Below are positions 44,771 to 56,419 of a stretch of 64,000 nucleotides of DNA, in pieces. The first letter of the stretch is position 1; each line of letters opens with the position of its first letter. The notes under the pieces were generated by a model, which was given only the letters and a program-made list of their open reading frames with translations, made no database searches and was not told the origin of the DNA. The translations under genes and the position numbers were made by a program. The DNA lies in the NCBI RefSeq assembly GCF_027244095.1, contig NC_069660.1, forward strand, positions 56,063,834-56,127,833, written 5' to 3'. The stretch comes from Hemicordylus capensis (Eukaryota; Chordata; Lepidosauria; Squamata; Cordylidae).

Positions 44771-45835
44771 TGGTGCTCCACAACACCACCCTGGGTTCTC
44801 TTATAGCACTCTGCCCCGCAAAACACTGCCCATGTACCATCCTCACACCCCAGCTCATCTGAATGCAGAGGGAGGGTAGCATGTGTTGGTGGTGACAATG
44901 GAAGCAGCTCTTTCTCTTTCTCCCACTCACTCTCAGAGAGTGAAAGTAGGAAGAGCTCCACATTCCCCCCATTCACTAAGGGGGAGGGTCACTAAGGGGG
45001 AAGTCACTGCTAAGTCTTTCATGGCATCACTACCTCCTCCCGTAGATTTTCAGTAACTGCCCCCTAATAGTGTGCCATCTAAGGCAATGGCCTCAGTTCA
45101 CTGCATTATAAGCCCTACCCTGTTCAGAAGACAAATTAATATTGAATGTGTTCCATGAAGATAGAATTTTTGAGAAACACGGCTTAGAAAAATGCCTGTT
45201 GCTCATAGAAAAGGCCATCACTGAAAACCAGATTGGAGGCGAGTGCAGGGGGCACACATAATTTCCAAACAACTTGCTGGCATTCTCATGATATTTTACT
45301 ACAGAAATGGTAAAAAAGCAGGACATTTAGAATTGATGTTGAGACTGGAGACAATAACAGATGTTGAAATGATAGCACATGGAAACAGACCTAGAAACAT
45401 TTATGCTTGAATGCACTGCATTTTATTCAAGAGCTTACTGAAGTGCAGAACAAGTAGTTGTAAGTAGAACTAATAAAGTCTACTTTCCACTTCTTTCAGC
45501 ATCAAAATCACCTTAAGGGTGTTTAGAATTAAATCTGTTCAATAGCATTTGGTTATTATTCTTAGAAACTGGACTTGTTTGTCCACTTTTCCCCCCCTCA
45601 ATACAGTTTTAAGGGAGAGTTGCTTAAAATGTACATGGGAGAGTACAATGGCCTGGGGATTATGGGAGTTGAAGTCCAATAACATCTGGGGACCCAACAT
45701 GGAGAATCCCTGATGTACATGACCACCATTGTTCTCAAGGTGGCAGATTGTAATGAAAAGACTCCATCAGGATACATGCTGTCAATTTGGTTTGTACTGG
45801 AAACATATAGATAAGAATACGATGGATATGATATA
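44771..45835. other. Intergenic, mostly unrecognised
   Basis: A half-arm of a hAT-type MITE (CCTGGGGATTATGGGAGTTG, ACATCTGGGGACCC) sits at about 45650-45710. The rest shows nothing recognisable. Confidence 0.4.
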
Positions 45836-46055
45836 CTGGTTTTGAACAAAAATTCCCAGAGCAGTTTACATAGATATAAATAAATAAAATGGCTCCCTGT
45901 CCCCAAAGGGCTCACAGTCTACAAAAGAAACATAAGATAGACACCAGCAACAGCCCTTGGAGGGGTGCTGTGCTGGGGTTGGGTAGGGCCAGTTGCTCTC
46001 CCCCTGCTAAATAAAAATAACCACCACTTTTAAAAAGTGCCTTTTTGCTAAGTTA
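45836..46055 (-). repeat. Interspersed repeat with L2-type tail
   Basis: Same family as 19436, 21395, 40697 and 53993: CCCTGTCCCCAAAGGGCTCA, ATAAGATAGACACCAGCAAC and TTTTAAAAAGTGCCTTTTTG are all present. Confidence 0.8.
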
Positions 46056-46689
46056 GCAGGGGAACATGAGTTCTAAAGGGGTGTTTTTGATTTGTTTCAA
46101 GATGACAGATGTGTGGAAAAAATATTCCTATCAGCACACTCAGAAAGAACCACCTCCCATGTGCTGTGAATTTGGTTTGTACAGGACTGTGAACACATGA
46201 GTTCTAAAGAAGCATTTTGAGTGGCCACCACTTTGAAACAAGATGGTGGACAGGGGAAAAAATACTCCCATAAGGGTCCCCTAAGACTCCCCCTACACGT
46301 GCTATAAATTTGGTATGTATTGCACTGTAAATGAAAAAGCTATTAGTGGGACACACATGGACATGGTGATCTCATAAGCCTTCTTACCTTAAGAAAGAAA
46401 GTTAAAAACCTCACTAATAAAGAAAGAAATGAGCCATTGTTTGCCTGGATTAACTAGGTAATCTGGTTTTCAATAAATCTGGTAGTAGATCAAAATCTGT
46501 GTGACAGCTTAGCAGCATTATTGTTGAATGCAAATAGTTTCTGATTAATTTGAAACAAGAACAGTTTATCTGATTCTTTAAGGCAGATCCTGCCATTGGG
46601 CAAAATGTAGGCTGCATTTGCATGTAATGGGGGAAGGCAGTTTCCTTAACGTTACATCCAAACCCAGCCAACTCTGGTCCCGTCCGTAG

Positions 46690-47240
46690 CAGATGTGCAC
46701 TTAGATAATTTTGGAGTGCGCCCCCCCCCCATGCAAGTTAAGCATCTTCCCCCTACACACACAGTATTTTTAATCTGTAGGTTCTTGAGGGCACAAACAG
46801 CAACTGAACTCACAAGAAAGTAAGAATATAAAACAGGGTATAGTGATGCAAATATGCATCAGCAGAAACATTTCAACACGCAATTCAACATATTCCCATC
46901 CCACATATTTCTTTCCCCACTCCCCGCTCTGTCTCTAAAGCGGAGGTCATGCTCGGCCACCCAGCGCAGGTCACAGTCATTCAGTTCTGCGTTACATGCA
47001 AATGTGGCCACTATGTTTTCACATTGTTGGCCTACAGAGGGCTTCTAATCTTCCTCCCACTTTGTGAGCCACAAGAGAAACGGAAGACTGCAATGGCATA
47101 CATAGCCAACTTTCCCCACCCTATTGCAGCACCATCACCCAGTCATGTGGGTGTCCATTTCAATTCCAGAAGGCCATTTTGAGTTGTGCAAAGGCAGAAG
47201 GTGGGGCGGGGTGGGGGGCACTCCAGATTCATGCTAGCAA
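46690..47240. repeat. hAT-like repeat, related to 28850 and 22341
   Basis: Left edge CAGATGTGCACTTAGATAAT resembles the reversed right end of 22341-23546. The interior is shared with 28.92-29.12 kb. The right edge GGGGGGCACTCCAGATTCATGC mirrors GAGTGCGCCCCC at the left. Flanking duplication not established. Confidence 0.55.
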
Positions 47241-48339
47241 AAAATGGTGTATACAATATAATGTGAGTCAGGCTGAATGAGCACCTTTTTTGGCTCCAAC
47301 ACAGGCTCGTTTTTGCTCTTTAGATTTATTACTTGATCCAAACATTTTGTCATGGGTCACCAACCTCTACAGCATAAGAATTAGGCTTAAGGTGCACAGT
47401 TTTCTGCCTCTGTTTTCCCCCTGAAACATTTGCATCCCTGCTCAAAGTCTTATGCTGCCATCTAGAGGCTGCACTAATATTATCTCACTCTTCTGCAACC
47501 TAAATAAATGCGATTTTCAGTAGAGATTCTGTAACCAGTCCTTCCAGGACAATGTTGAATTCAATAGAAAGATCTATCTTTCTTAATGGATCTAGGCAGG
47601 TCCTGGGGTTTGCTTTTCGGCTATTTGAAAACACTGCTCCTTTTGTTTGTGGCAGGGGGATAAAAAATAGACAGAGCTAAATTTACACCAGTGTTCAAAA
47701 TCAAGGTACTTGCAAGCATATAGCATCATCTGCTACAAAAGACAATTTCTCATCCCCTGCAAGCATACTTTGCATACACTGCCACACATCTGCCTATAGG
47801 AATAGAATGCAGAAATATACAAGATAGGAATGCACTGAACCTATCCTATAACACGCCTCTGGCTAAGTAAATGTGTCACATAGTTAAAACAATAGCTGAC
47901 ATACTGTGCAGCCTTAAGGGGGCAGAATAAGACCTCTGTCCTTGTAAGAACCAACGGTGGGCACGGCTGGGGCTTGGCTAGCAAACTGGGTAGATGGGGA
48001 GAGGGAAGCTATTTCCACGTGTCTCCCTTTTCACATCCAGGAATATCTCTGTGAGAGAACACTTGTGTGCATTATAAATACAATTTATAATTACAATTAT
48101 AACATTTGTTTTTCACAGAGAACAGTACGTCCACAAGCATGCAGATAGTGGGCCAATATCCTGACTAAATTATTCAACAGAGTCTCATCGAAATTAATAG
48201 GACAAATTGGTCATTATTAACTTCTTCTACCGTATTAATTTCAAAGGGACCTCCATTTAGGATGTAAGCCACTAAAAGTAATTTCCTGTGCATTTAAACA
48301 ATTCAAACATTCATATGGCATATTTTGAATTATAAATAA
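47241..48339. other. Intergenic, nothing recognised
   Basis: Unique-looking; no coding homology. Confidence 0.4.
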
Positions 48340-48557
48340 TTTCCACCTATGAAGCCCTAAACAGTTTGTGTTCAGGGAGGTCATTCACACAATCAAAAAC
48401 TGTGTTCTACCCAGGTTTGGGAGCTGTGTGTGCTCCCAGTTTTCAGTTGTGTGGAAACAAGGTAGGAGGAAAACCTGGGTAGAAATGACTGCATGGAAGC
48501 AAGGTAGGAGGAAAACCTGAATAGCTTTTCCTCCTAACTTGCTTTCACACAATCACT

Positions 48558-49592
48558 TGGTAAGAATCCAGGAAGAGCATTTTCTATGGCTAAATTGACC
48601 AAACTACTTGACCAAAGTTTCAGGAAAATCCAGGTTTTTAGGCCTTCAAGTCAAAACTGTGCCTTTTGGGTCATTTTCAGTCATAGACTGTTTTTCTAGC
48701 AGTTTCCAACTGTCAGAAGGTACACTCTTTCATAAGATACACCTTAGTAGCTTTCTGGCATGGGCTAGGTCCTACATCAAAGAAATTGATAGGATATGGT
48801 GGCATATTGACAGGATAGGCATAACCACAAAAGTCCCTGTCTGGTTCTCTTAGGATACATCCTTTGAAGGAGATTCTAACAAAAGTCGAAGATACACCTG
48901 TATCAAATTGCGTGCATTCTACATAAATCATGGCCCAAGACCAATTGACCAATTATTGTATTGGTAAACAGTATGCTAAATTAGTCCAGCCAATCAATGT
49001 TAAAACAAACAAGGGGACAAATTTGAGGGGGTGATATCAAGACAGGATATAAGGGTGTGGTAGTAAGTCAGAGGCAGAGGAAAGAAGCAGAAAAAAAACA
49101 GACAAACCTCCGGCCTAGAAGAGCTAAGTTTCTGAAAATATCTCAATTTAAAATGTATGATTAGAGCATGTTACTTGCATCCTGAGAGCTGCATTTTGTT
49201 GCTGTCACTGTTCCCTCTAAGGCGTGCACACGTGCACACTCACAAGTGTTTGGATGTCCGCTTAGTTCAATTTAGATCCCGCTCAGGTTGAATCAGGAAG
49301 GGGGCCCCATTCTGAATGCATGTGCACACACACTGCCTGGATAATGCAGCCCAGAACAAAACTCATTCTGCACAGAGATGAAAAAAATTAGAGCGGCCAC
49401 TGGTTGCTGTCTTCTGAGATTGTCAAGAAATTAGGTGAGAATAAAGATTCTTAAATTTTATTACTTGTCTGTGTGTCTTCTTTGATCCCAGAGGGTCAGA
49501 AATCAGCCAGACAAAGGTAAAAGACCTAGACATTCTGAATGCTCTTTTTTCCAACAGTGAGAAGAGAATTTTGATATAAAAAACATCTAACA
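48558..49592 (+). mobile_element. Candidate solo LTR of an endogenous retrovirus
   Basis: The block that splits the foldback has TGG...ACA ends, a TATA-like GGATATAAGG near 49035, an AATAAA near 49440, then a T-rich segment with CTTGTCTGTGTGTCTTC, as in retroviral R-U5. A short duplication (ACT, possibly longer) flanks it. There are no internal genes. About 830 bp remain without the nested hAT. The call rests on structure only. Confidence 0.5.
49206..49402. mobile_element. hAT-type element, CACTGTTCCCTCTAA family, perfect duplication
   Basis: 197 bp from CACTGTTCCCTCTAAGG to GAGCGGCCACTG. Flanks gttgctgt (49198-49205 and 49403-49410) are identical. Shares GATCCCGCTCAG and TGCATGTGCACAC with 19721-19927. 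It is the innermost and so youngest layer of the nest. Confidence 0.94.
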
Positions 49593-49767
49593 ACTTCTAC
49601 CCAGGTTTTCCTCCTACATTGCTTTTAAGCACAACTGAAAATTGGGAGTACACACAGCTTCCAAATGCGTGTAGAAAACAGTTTTTGATTGTGTGAATGA
49701 CCTCAAGAGTATTTAAGAGAATGCTTTCCTTGTCATGACCCCTGCCGCCTATTGAGATTGTCTTTGA

Positions 49768-51085
49768 ACATAAGAACATAAAAACCGCCCTGCTGCATCG
49801 GGCCCAAGGCCCATCTAGTCCAGCATCCTGTTTCACACAGTGGCCCACCAGAGGCCACTGAAAGCCTACAGCAGGAGTTGAGGCCATGCCCTCTCCTGCA
49901 GTTTACTCCCCTGCTACTAGAGGCATCCTGCCTTTGAGGCTGGAGGTGGCCCTCTGACTAGTAGCCGTTGATAGTCCTCTCCTCCATAAAGTTATCCAAA
50001 AACCCCTTAAAGCCATCCAGGTTGTTGGCTGTCACCACATCTTGTGGCAGAGAATTCCACAAGTGGATTATGCGTTATGTAAAAAAGTACTTCCATTTGT
50101 TGGCCCTAGATTTCCTGGCAATCAATTTCATGGGATGTCTCCTGGTTCCACTGTTAAGTGAGAGGGAGAATAATTTCTATCAACTTTCTCCACACAATGC
50201 ATGATTTTATAGACCTCTATCATGTCTCCCCGCAGCCATCTTTTTTCTAAACTAAATAGCCCCAGGTGTTGTAGTCTTGCCTCATAAGGAAGGTGCTCTA
50301 GGCCCCTGATCATCTTGGTTGCCCTCTTCTGCACCTTTTCCAGTTCAACAATGTCCTTTTTTAGATGTGGTGACCAGAATTGTACGCAGTACTCCAGGTG
50401 TGGCCACACCATAGTTTTGTATAAGGGCATTATAATATTAGCAGTTTTATTTTCAATCCCCTTCCTAATTATCTCTAGCATGGAATTGGCCTTTTTCACA
50501 GCTGCTGCACATTGAGTCGACACTTTCAACGAGCTGTCCACCATGAACCCAAGATCCCTCTCCTGGTCTGTCACTGACAGCTCAGATCTCATCAGCGTAT
50601 ACTTGAAGTTGGGGTTTTTCATCCCAGTGTGCATCACTTTACACTTGCCAACACTGAAGCGCATTTGCCATTTTGTCACCCACTCACCCAGTTTGGAGAG
50701 ATCCTTTTGGAGCTCCTCACAATCCATTTTGGATTTCACTACCCAAAAGAGTTGGGTATCATCTAGGGATGTGCACGAACCAGTCGGGAGGCCATGTTGG
50801 AATTCCAGGTATACTATGTCAACTGGATCACCCTTATCCACACACTTGTTGACACTCTCAAAGAACTCCAAAAGGTTTGTGAGGCAAGATTTATCTTTGC
50901 AGAAGCCATGCTGGTTCTCTCCCAGCAGGGCCTGTTGTTCTACGTGCTTTACAATTTTATTCTTGAGGATGCTTTCCATCAATTTGCCTGGAACAGACAT
51001 TAAGCTAACTGGCCTGTAATTTCCCGGATAGCCCCTGGATCCCTTTTTGAAAATCAGTGTTACATTTGCTACACCCATGTGTACA
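49768..51085 (-). mobile_element. CR1 LINE, longest copy
   Basis: The tail lies at 49768 (minus-strand TTTTTATGTTCTTATGTTC). Translation gives FKKGSRGYPGNYRPVSLMSV, GKLMESILKNKIVKHVEQQA, LGENQHGFCKDKSCLTNLLE, DPVDIVYLEFQ, then the thumb and C-terminal blocks through LEYCVQFWSPHLKKDIVELE and LGLFSLEKRWLRGDM. Near 50765-50800 the catalytic section is replaced by a short piece that includes TAGGGATGTGCACGAACC, a hAT terminus, with a deletion around it. 5'-truncated. Confidence 0.93.
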
Positions 51086-51329
51086 AAGCTTAAAGTGAAA
51101 CAAACATTTCATCAAAGCACCAGTATTAGGATAATTTCCCACATACAATGCCAAGAGGTTCTTCCCTAGCAAACCCATTTTTTATTGCAAGTGTGGTGTC
51201 TTCACAAGGGCTGTAAGAATTCCACCACACATGGAATAAGTGAAGAATACAGTACAGAGAAGTCAGCATATTGAAAGTCTAAGTCCTCAAAAAACTAAAA
51301 GATAGGATCTAGTCTACATGGTTGTGAAA

Positions 51330-51450
51330 ATATGCTTGTAAATAGTATATTTTAATTGTGTTTTAATTGTATATTTTATTCTATTGTGAGCCACACAATA
51401 GAATTGTGAGCCACTCAGAGAACAATTTATGGGATGGCAAACAGATACAC
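51330..51450 (+). repeat. Possible L2 3' tail remnant
   Basis: GTGAGCCACTCAGAGAACAATTT and GGGATGGCAAACAGATA resemble an L2 3' end (compare 63100-63140). Preceded by a local duplication of TTGTGAGCCAC. Confidence 0.45.
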
Positions 51451-51599
51451 TTAGTTTTTATTATTAAATATATAGATGGTTTGGTGACATTTTCAAAATC
51501 AGCAGGGTCACTAGGATTCAAAATGTTCAGGAAAGAGTGTTTCAGCTTGCTCCTCCCCATGACTGAAAGCAAACGAATCATGGAAATCCTTAAGCTGTT

Positions 51600-52040
51600 C
51601 TCATGAGCAGCCAAGCCCAGGTTTGGCTGCCCGTGAGAACCACCAGGATCCACTTGGACCCCTGTGGTGCCAAACCCACCTACAGAGTCTGCTGGTTACC
51701 TGAGGTTAACGGCCCAGGTGTGTCCTTAACTCGGGCTAACTGCTCATGTGCGAGCGCCAACTGCTCCCAGCTGGCGCTGGCACAGGACTAGGCTTCTGGC
51801 CATCGGTGGGAGGATCCTCACAATGCACCGCACATTTGTGCAGTGCATTGTGGGATTTCCAGGGGCTGGGACAATGCGTCCCAACCCCTGCATCTCTGCA
51901 CTGACTGGCGCAGCAGTGGACCATCTGAGCAATCTGCACACCCAGCAACATCTTGGTAACTATCTGTAGGGAAGGGAAGGTTATGCATCCTTCCTTGCTG
52001 CCTGTCCTCCCAAACGGCCGTGTGAATGGGCCTTATGGGT
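51600..52040. repeat. GC-rich unclassified block
   Basis: GC-rich with several local hairpins (AGCCAAGCCCAGGTTTGGCT; GCCAACTGCTCCCAGCTGGC; CACAATGCACCGCAC...GCAGTGCATTGTG). No terminal repeat or coding homology; probably an old transposon. Confidence 0.4.
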
Positions 52041-53680
52041 GTTAAAATAATTTGTACACTTTTGAACTCTAATTTTTTAATTTGAACTCCCCATTTTTAA
52101 AATGAGCATGTAGCTTCTACAAAAATGTCTAGTGTAAGCTTGCTCTCCTAATCACTTGGTTGGATATACTCAACTATGGGGATGAATTCAGATGATGAAA
52201 AAATCAGTGCAGTGTAACAAGGAAATACATACAACGGCCACTTCCTGTGTCATGTGTATCCCATGAAGCATAAATCACAATTTATAACTCAAGAATAGTT
52301 AAGCCAGATGCCAGGGATAAAAGTACTGCCAAGCCACTTCCAGAAACCTGGCAAAATTTAGTTTTTGGAAATAGATGCAGGTCTTAACTTGGTCATGTCA
52401 GAAGTGTGTATTCTGTGATCCAACCATGTAAGCACAGAAACTGCTACTAAGTGTGTAATCCTATAACTTTCATTTTGGGGTGGCGGGGGGGATTATTGGT
52501 TTTAAGGACATTATTTAAGGATGTTAAGAACTAAACATTATTGTGACAAATGTGTGTTCCCAAGCATGTTTGCCAAGGTAATGGCCTACAAAGAGGGGAA
52601 GGGTAGCTATAGGGGAACATTGACAACACCCTCACCTTCAAACAATTCTCTCCTACATACAGTAGTTCCCCTAACTAGGACTTTATGTATATCTATGTAA
52701 ACCGCTTTGGGAACTTTTGTTGAAAAGCAGTATATAAATACTGTAGTATTAGTAGGTGGGGGGAATCAAATTAAACTTGTTCTGGTAAGAACTAACCCAC
52801 CTACTTTCCTTTCACTATAATCTTAATTGATAATTACCATCCTCACAAATCAGCCCACTTCAGCATTACATGTTTACACATCCACCATCTTGAATTGGAG
52901 TGGTTGACATCACCACAAACTGCACTGTTGAGGTGTCCCTTTGTGTCACTTGCTACAACTGCACCAAATTTGGTCCAAATCAGTTAAAGCAGTCCACAAG
53001 TTAGCCCACTTGCACCTCAAACATTTACACATCTGCCATCTTGAATCAGGATGGGTGACATCAAACTACATCGTTGAGGTGTCCCTAAGTGTCCCAACAA
53101 CTGTACCCAATTTGGTTCATATTGGTTCAGGCAAGGCATTGCAATGTTATGGGTGGGGGTGGGGGGGGGAAGAGACAGAAAATGAATGAATGAATGAATG
53201 AATATGTATGTGTGTTGGGTGATCTCATAAGCTTACTTTCTTTAAAGAAAGTAGGCTTAAAATCAGGGAAATGTGCAGGGGGGAAATTGACAGGACATGA
53301 AAGGATTAAGTCCCCTTCTTATCTGCCAACCTCTCCTATAAGCTGTCCATTGTTGTGTTTACTGTGTTGAGAACCACGTTTCCCTCATCACAGTGATATG
53401 CTTGAAATGGGGTGGGCAATGCCAGGTGAGAAGCTAGAAGGCCTTTACTTTGCCATGTGCATTCATGGACAGGTGGCCCTAGTCATTTGCGGGGGTTCCA
53501 TTCTTACCTATAGGAGCAAATATGGAAACCGTGGATAACAAAATCTTAACTCTAAGGAGGTTGGGTTCCAGACTGGAAAAAAAAATCCTTAAAATATTTA
53601 AGAAGTGGGAGGGTGGGAGGAATAAGAGTAGAGATGCACAGTACTTTGCTCTCCAGGGCTACAGGGTTCCAAAAAAAGAT
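52041..53680. other. Intergenic, mostly unrecognised
   Basis: An L2-type tail (AAACCGCTTTGGGAACTTTTG) occurs at about 52690-52740, and an imperfect direct duplication at 52850-53110 (ACATCCACCATCTTGAAT... / ACATCTGCCATCTTGAAT..., with GAGGTGTCCCT). A short (AATG)n run lies at 53181-53202. Confidence 0.5.
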
Positions 53681-53682
53681 AA

Positions 53683-53735
53683 AGGTAAAGTGTGCCGTCA
53701 AGTCGATGTTGACTCCTGGCAACGACAGATGCTCC
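53683..53735 (-). repeat. Sauria-type SINE 3' end fragment
   Basis: GTAAAGTGTGCCGTCAAGTC and GACTCCTGGCAACGACAGA on plus are the reverse of the Bov-B-like SINE terminus. Confidence 0.75.
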
Positions 53736-53992
53736 TGAAAACCCCCAAACCAGCATCAAAACGGCTCCATGCTCTAAAATGGTGGTCAGAAGTGTCACAG
53801 CAGTACTCTTCTCCTGCCACTCTGAAACTGCTAATAGTCTAATTATAGCTTATTTTCCACACTGCGGATAAAGAAACCAGGTCTTAAAGACCCATTCATA
53901 GATATGGGGAACCACAGGTCGCAAGGGCCACCTAAGATCTGATCCTCAACCATATATGCCTGGGGGCTTAGAGTACTAGTACAGTACTAACC

Positions 53993-54240
53993 CTTAGTAA
54001 CTGAGCAAAAAGGCACTTTTTAAAGAGCAAAAGTGCACTTTCCCTAAATTCTCTTCTGTTTAGCAAAGGGGAAGCAACTGGTCCTATCCACCCCAATACA
54101 GCAGTTACTGGTGTCTATCTTATGTTTCTTTTTAGACTGTGAGCCTTTTAGGGACAGAGATCCATCTTATTTATTACTTCTCTATTTAAACCACTTTGGA
54201 AACTTTTGTTGAAAAGCGGTATATAAATATCTGTTCTGGT
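53993..54240 (+). repeat. Interspersed repeat with L2-type tail
   Basis: Plus-strand copy of the family: AAAAAGGCACTTTTTAAAG, GGTGTCTATCTTATGTTTC, TTTAGGGACAGAGATCCATC, AAACCACTTTGGAAAC, AGCGGTATATAAATA. Confidence 0.8.
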
Positions 54241-54244
54241 ACTA

Positions 54245-54490
54245 GGAAAATGTGCTGTTGAGTCAGTGTCGACTCCTGGCGACCTTAGAGCCCTGTGATT
54301 GTCTTTGGTAGAATAAATGAGGGGTTTACCATTGCTATCTCCAGCACAGTAGGAGATGCCTTTGAGCATCTTCCTATATCGCTGCTACCCGATATAGGTG
54401 TTTCCCATAGTCTGGGAAACATACCAGCGGAAATTTGAACCGGCAACCTCTAGCTTGATAATCAAGCCATTTCCCCACTCTGCCATTAGG
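54245..54490 (-). repeat. Sauria-type SINE, near full length
   Basis: On minus it reads from a tRNA-like head (GGCAGAGTGGGGAAATGGC, GGTTGCCGGTTCAAATTTCC as B box) through CAGACTATGGGAAACACC to the Bov-B-like GTCGACACTGACTCAACAGC end. Confidence 0.88.
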
Positions 54491-55043
54491 TGGCTTTGTA
54501 GTACTAGCAGCTATATTCTACCTCCTAGCATTTCAGTGTGACTCCTGAGCAGGGGAACTGTTCAGAAACTAGCATACACCTGCTTGATGACACACTACCA
54601 ACTTGGTGAATCTCTCTCACTCTAATGATCTGTGAAAACTGCAATCCCTATTTTTTCAAAGACAGGATTCAGCACCTGAGGCAGGGGGAGGAACTGTTGG
54701 CACATCTCAGGGCCTCATATCTTTCTTCTGGATTATTTCCTGAGCAAGAAACATAGGCTAAAAGACTAGTTTATCCTGCCCAGGACACCTCATTCCTGCA
54801 TCCATCTGCCAAACCAAGGAAGAACAGAGACATCAATATGGAGCACCTTTGTTTCAATTTAGTACAGAAATTTTTCCACAATTCTAAATTAATTTGCACC
54901 ACACAACATGATGACACTTTTCACATACACCTGAGTATCCCAATAGTTTTCTTTGATCTTTGTTCTACAATGCATAGTGTAAAGCAATAGTTCATTATGA
55001 GTCAGAAACCACCAAATGAATAGAGTACAGAAAATTAACCCTT

Positions 55044-55049
55044 TTTATT
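55044..55049 (-). terminator. HIPK1: Candidate distal HIPK1 polyadenylation signal
   Basis: AATAAA on the minus strand at the far end of the repeat-free block. Recognisable transposon and SINE sequence resumes below about 54.5 kb. Cleavage would fall near 55020-55030. Confidence 0.5.
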
Positions 55050-56309
55050 GATGCATTGCAGTTCTACATCTTTACCATATTATGTAGAAAATACTTAAAA
55101 TACAAGCTACTTTGTAAAACCAAAGACAAACATTGAATCCAAAGATAAACTATGTTTTCACAATGGACCCTTTTCCCATATAGTTAGTATTAAATTTTTT
55201 AAATATCTGTATTTCCTTTTGTTAAAATGATTTTTACATTACCCCCTAAGTACATTGGCAATACAAACATAGATCAGTAATTGTCAGAAACTACCTTTAT
55301 CTAGTGGCTTGTAAAAAGGAAGAGCACAACCAGAAAAAAGTTAAACCCTACACAGTAAAACTAGCATATCAAATACATTTAATAAAGTAGGAATTCCATT
55401 GCAATATCAAGGATTCAAGCAGAAATACTAACATTACATATAATGCACTGCTACATGTAGTGAGTTAGATAATAGTTCAAGCTGAATCTGAAATCACACA
55501 TTATATAAAGTTTAGCAACAAACAACTATGTCAACATGCGGCACCATTCATAAGTTAAAAATTAAAATAAGAAAGCAGGGCTGTGCCAATCCGGTCACCT
55601 AGAAGCAATTTAATTTCATGTACTTAAAAAAAATTGAGTCAGAGGTATAGTACTGCACTGGGTCAACTATGTGCAAGCATTAAAGCTCTGAAGTTGTTTT
55701 TGCAGTGGAGTATCACAGCTGTGAGGTGAGAGTTCAGCTATCAGGAACATTATATAATAGGTTTGACTAATCACAAGAGTGACTCTGTGAAACACATCTT
55801 CTCTCATCATTACAAAAATGCAAATTTACTGCAAACTTAGGCTGCAAAACTGAACATAGTTACACACATGCAGGTCCCAGAGGTTTCAACAGGACGTGCA
55901 CACACATAACTGTGAGCAAAAATGCAGCTTTAGGATAGAGAGGTTATTCAAAGTTATTTGGGAAAGGAGATTTGTATCTGAAACAGTTTTTTAAAGAATT
56001 GTGCATATCATGTGTTCATCTATAGAGAGGCTGCACAGCTGTGAGGCTACCTTTAGTCTTACAAATCTTCATCCTCAGTGAGACAAGCTGGATATGCACC
56101 AGGAGAAAAGGATACATCTAAAGCCTAGATCTTACGAAGAGCAGGTGAGGTAGTGAACCTGTGTTTAGACTATACCATGCAGCTGGAGGCTTATGACTGA
56201 ATGCTCTCACATAAAAAAGTACACACAAGAAACTAAATGTCAGAAGAGGCTCTATATTGGCTTTTTCATTGACATGTTTTCTATTGCATGAGTGAGTGAG
56301 ACAGACACG

Positions 56310-56419
<110 letters not shown>

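Larger units (their letters stand above)
48379..49702. mobile_element. Foldback element GGTCATTCACAC, split in two
   Basis: The left half (48379-48558) runs from GGTCATTCACACAATCAA to CACACAATCACTT; the right half (from about 49593) runs CTACCCAGGTTTTCC to GTGTGAATGACC. CACAATCACTTCTACCC is continuous in the copy at 38.65 kb, so the two halves are one element. Flanks tcagggag and tcaagag resemble each other. Confidence 0.85.
48340..49767 (+). mobile_element. L2 fragment holding a stack of three nested insertions
   Basis: L2 sequence AAGCCCTAAACAGTTTGTG (48353 onward) stops at about 48378 and resumes at 49710 with TATTTAAGAGAATGC, consecutive in other L2 copies (for example 16209-16247). Between them lies a foldback element, itself split by a solo-LTR-like element that contains a hAT element. 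The L2 then ends where a CR1 begins at 49768. Confidence 0.85.
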
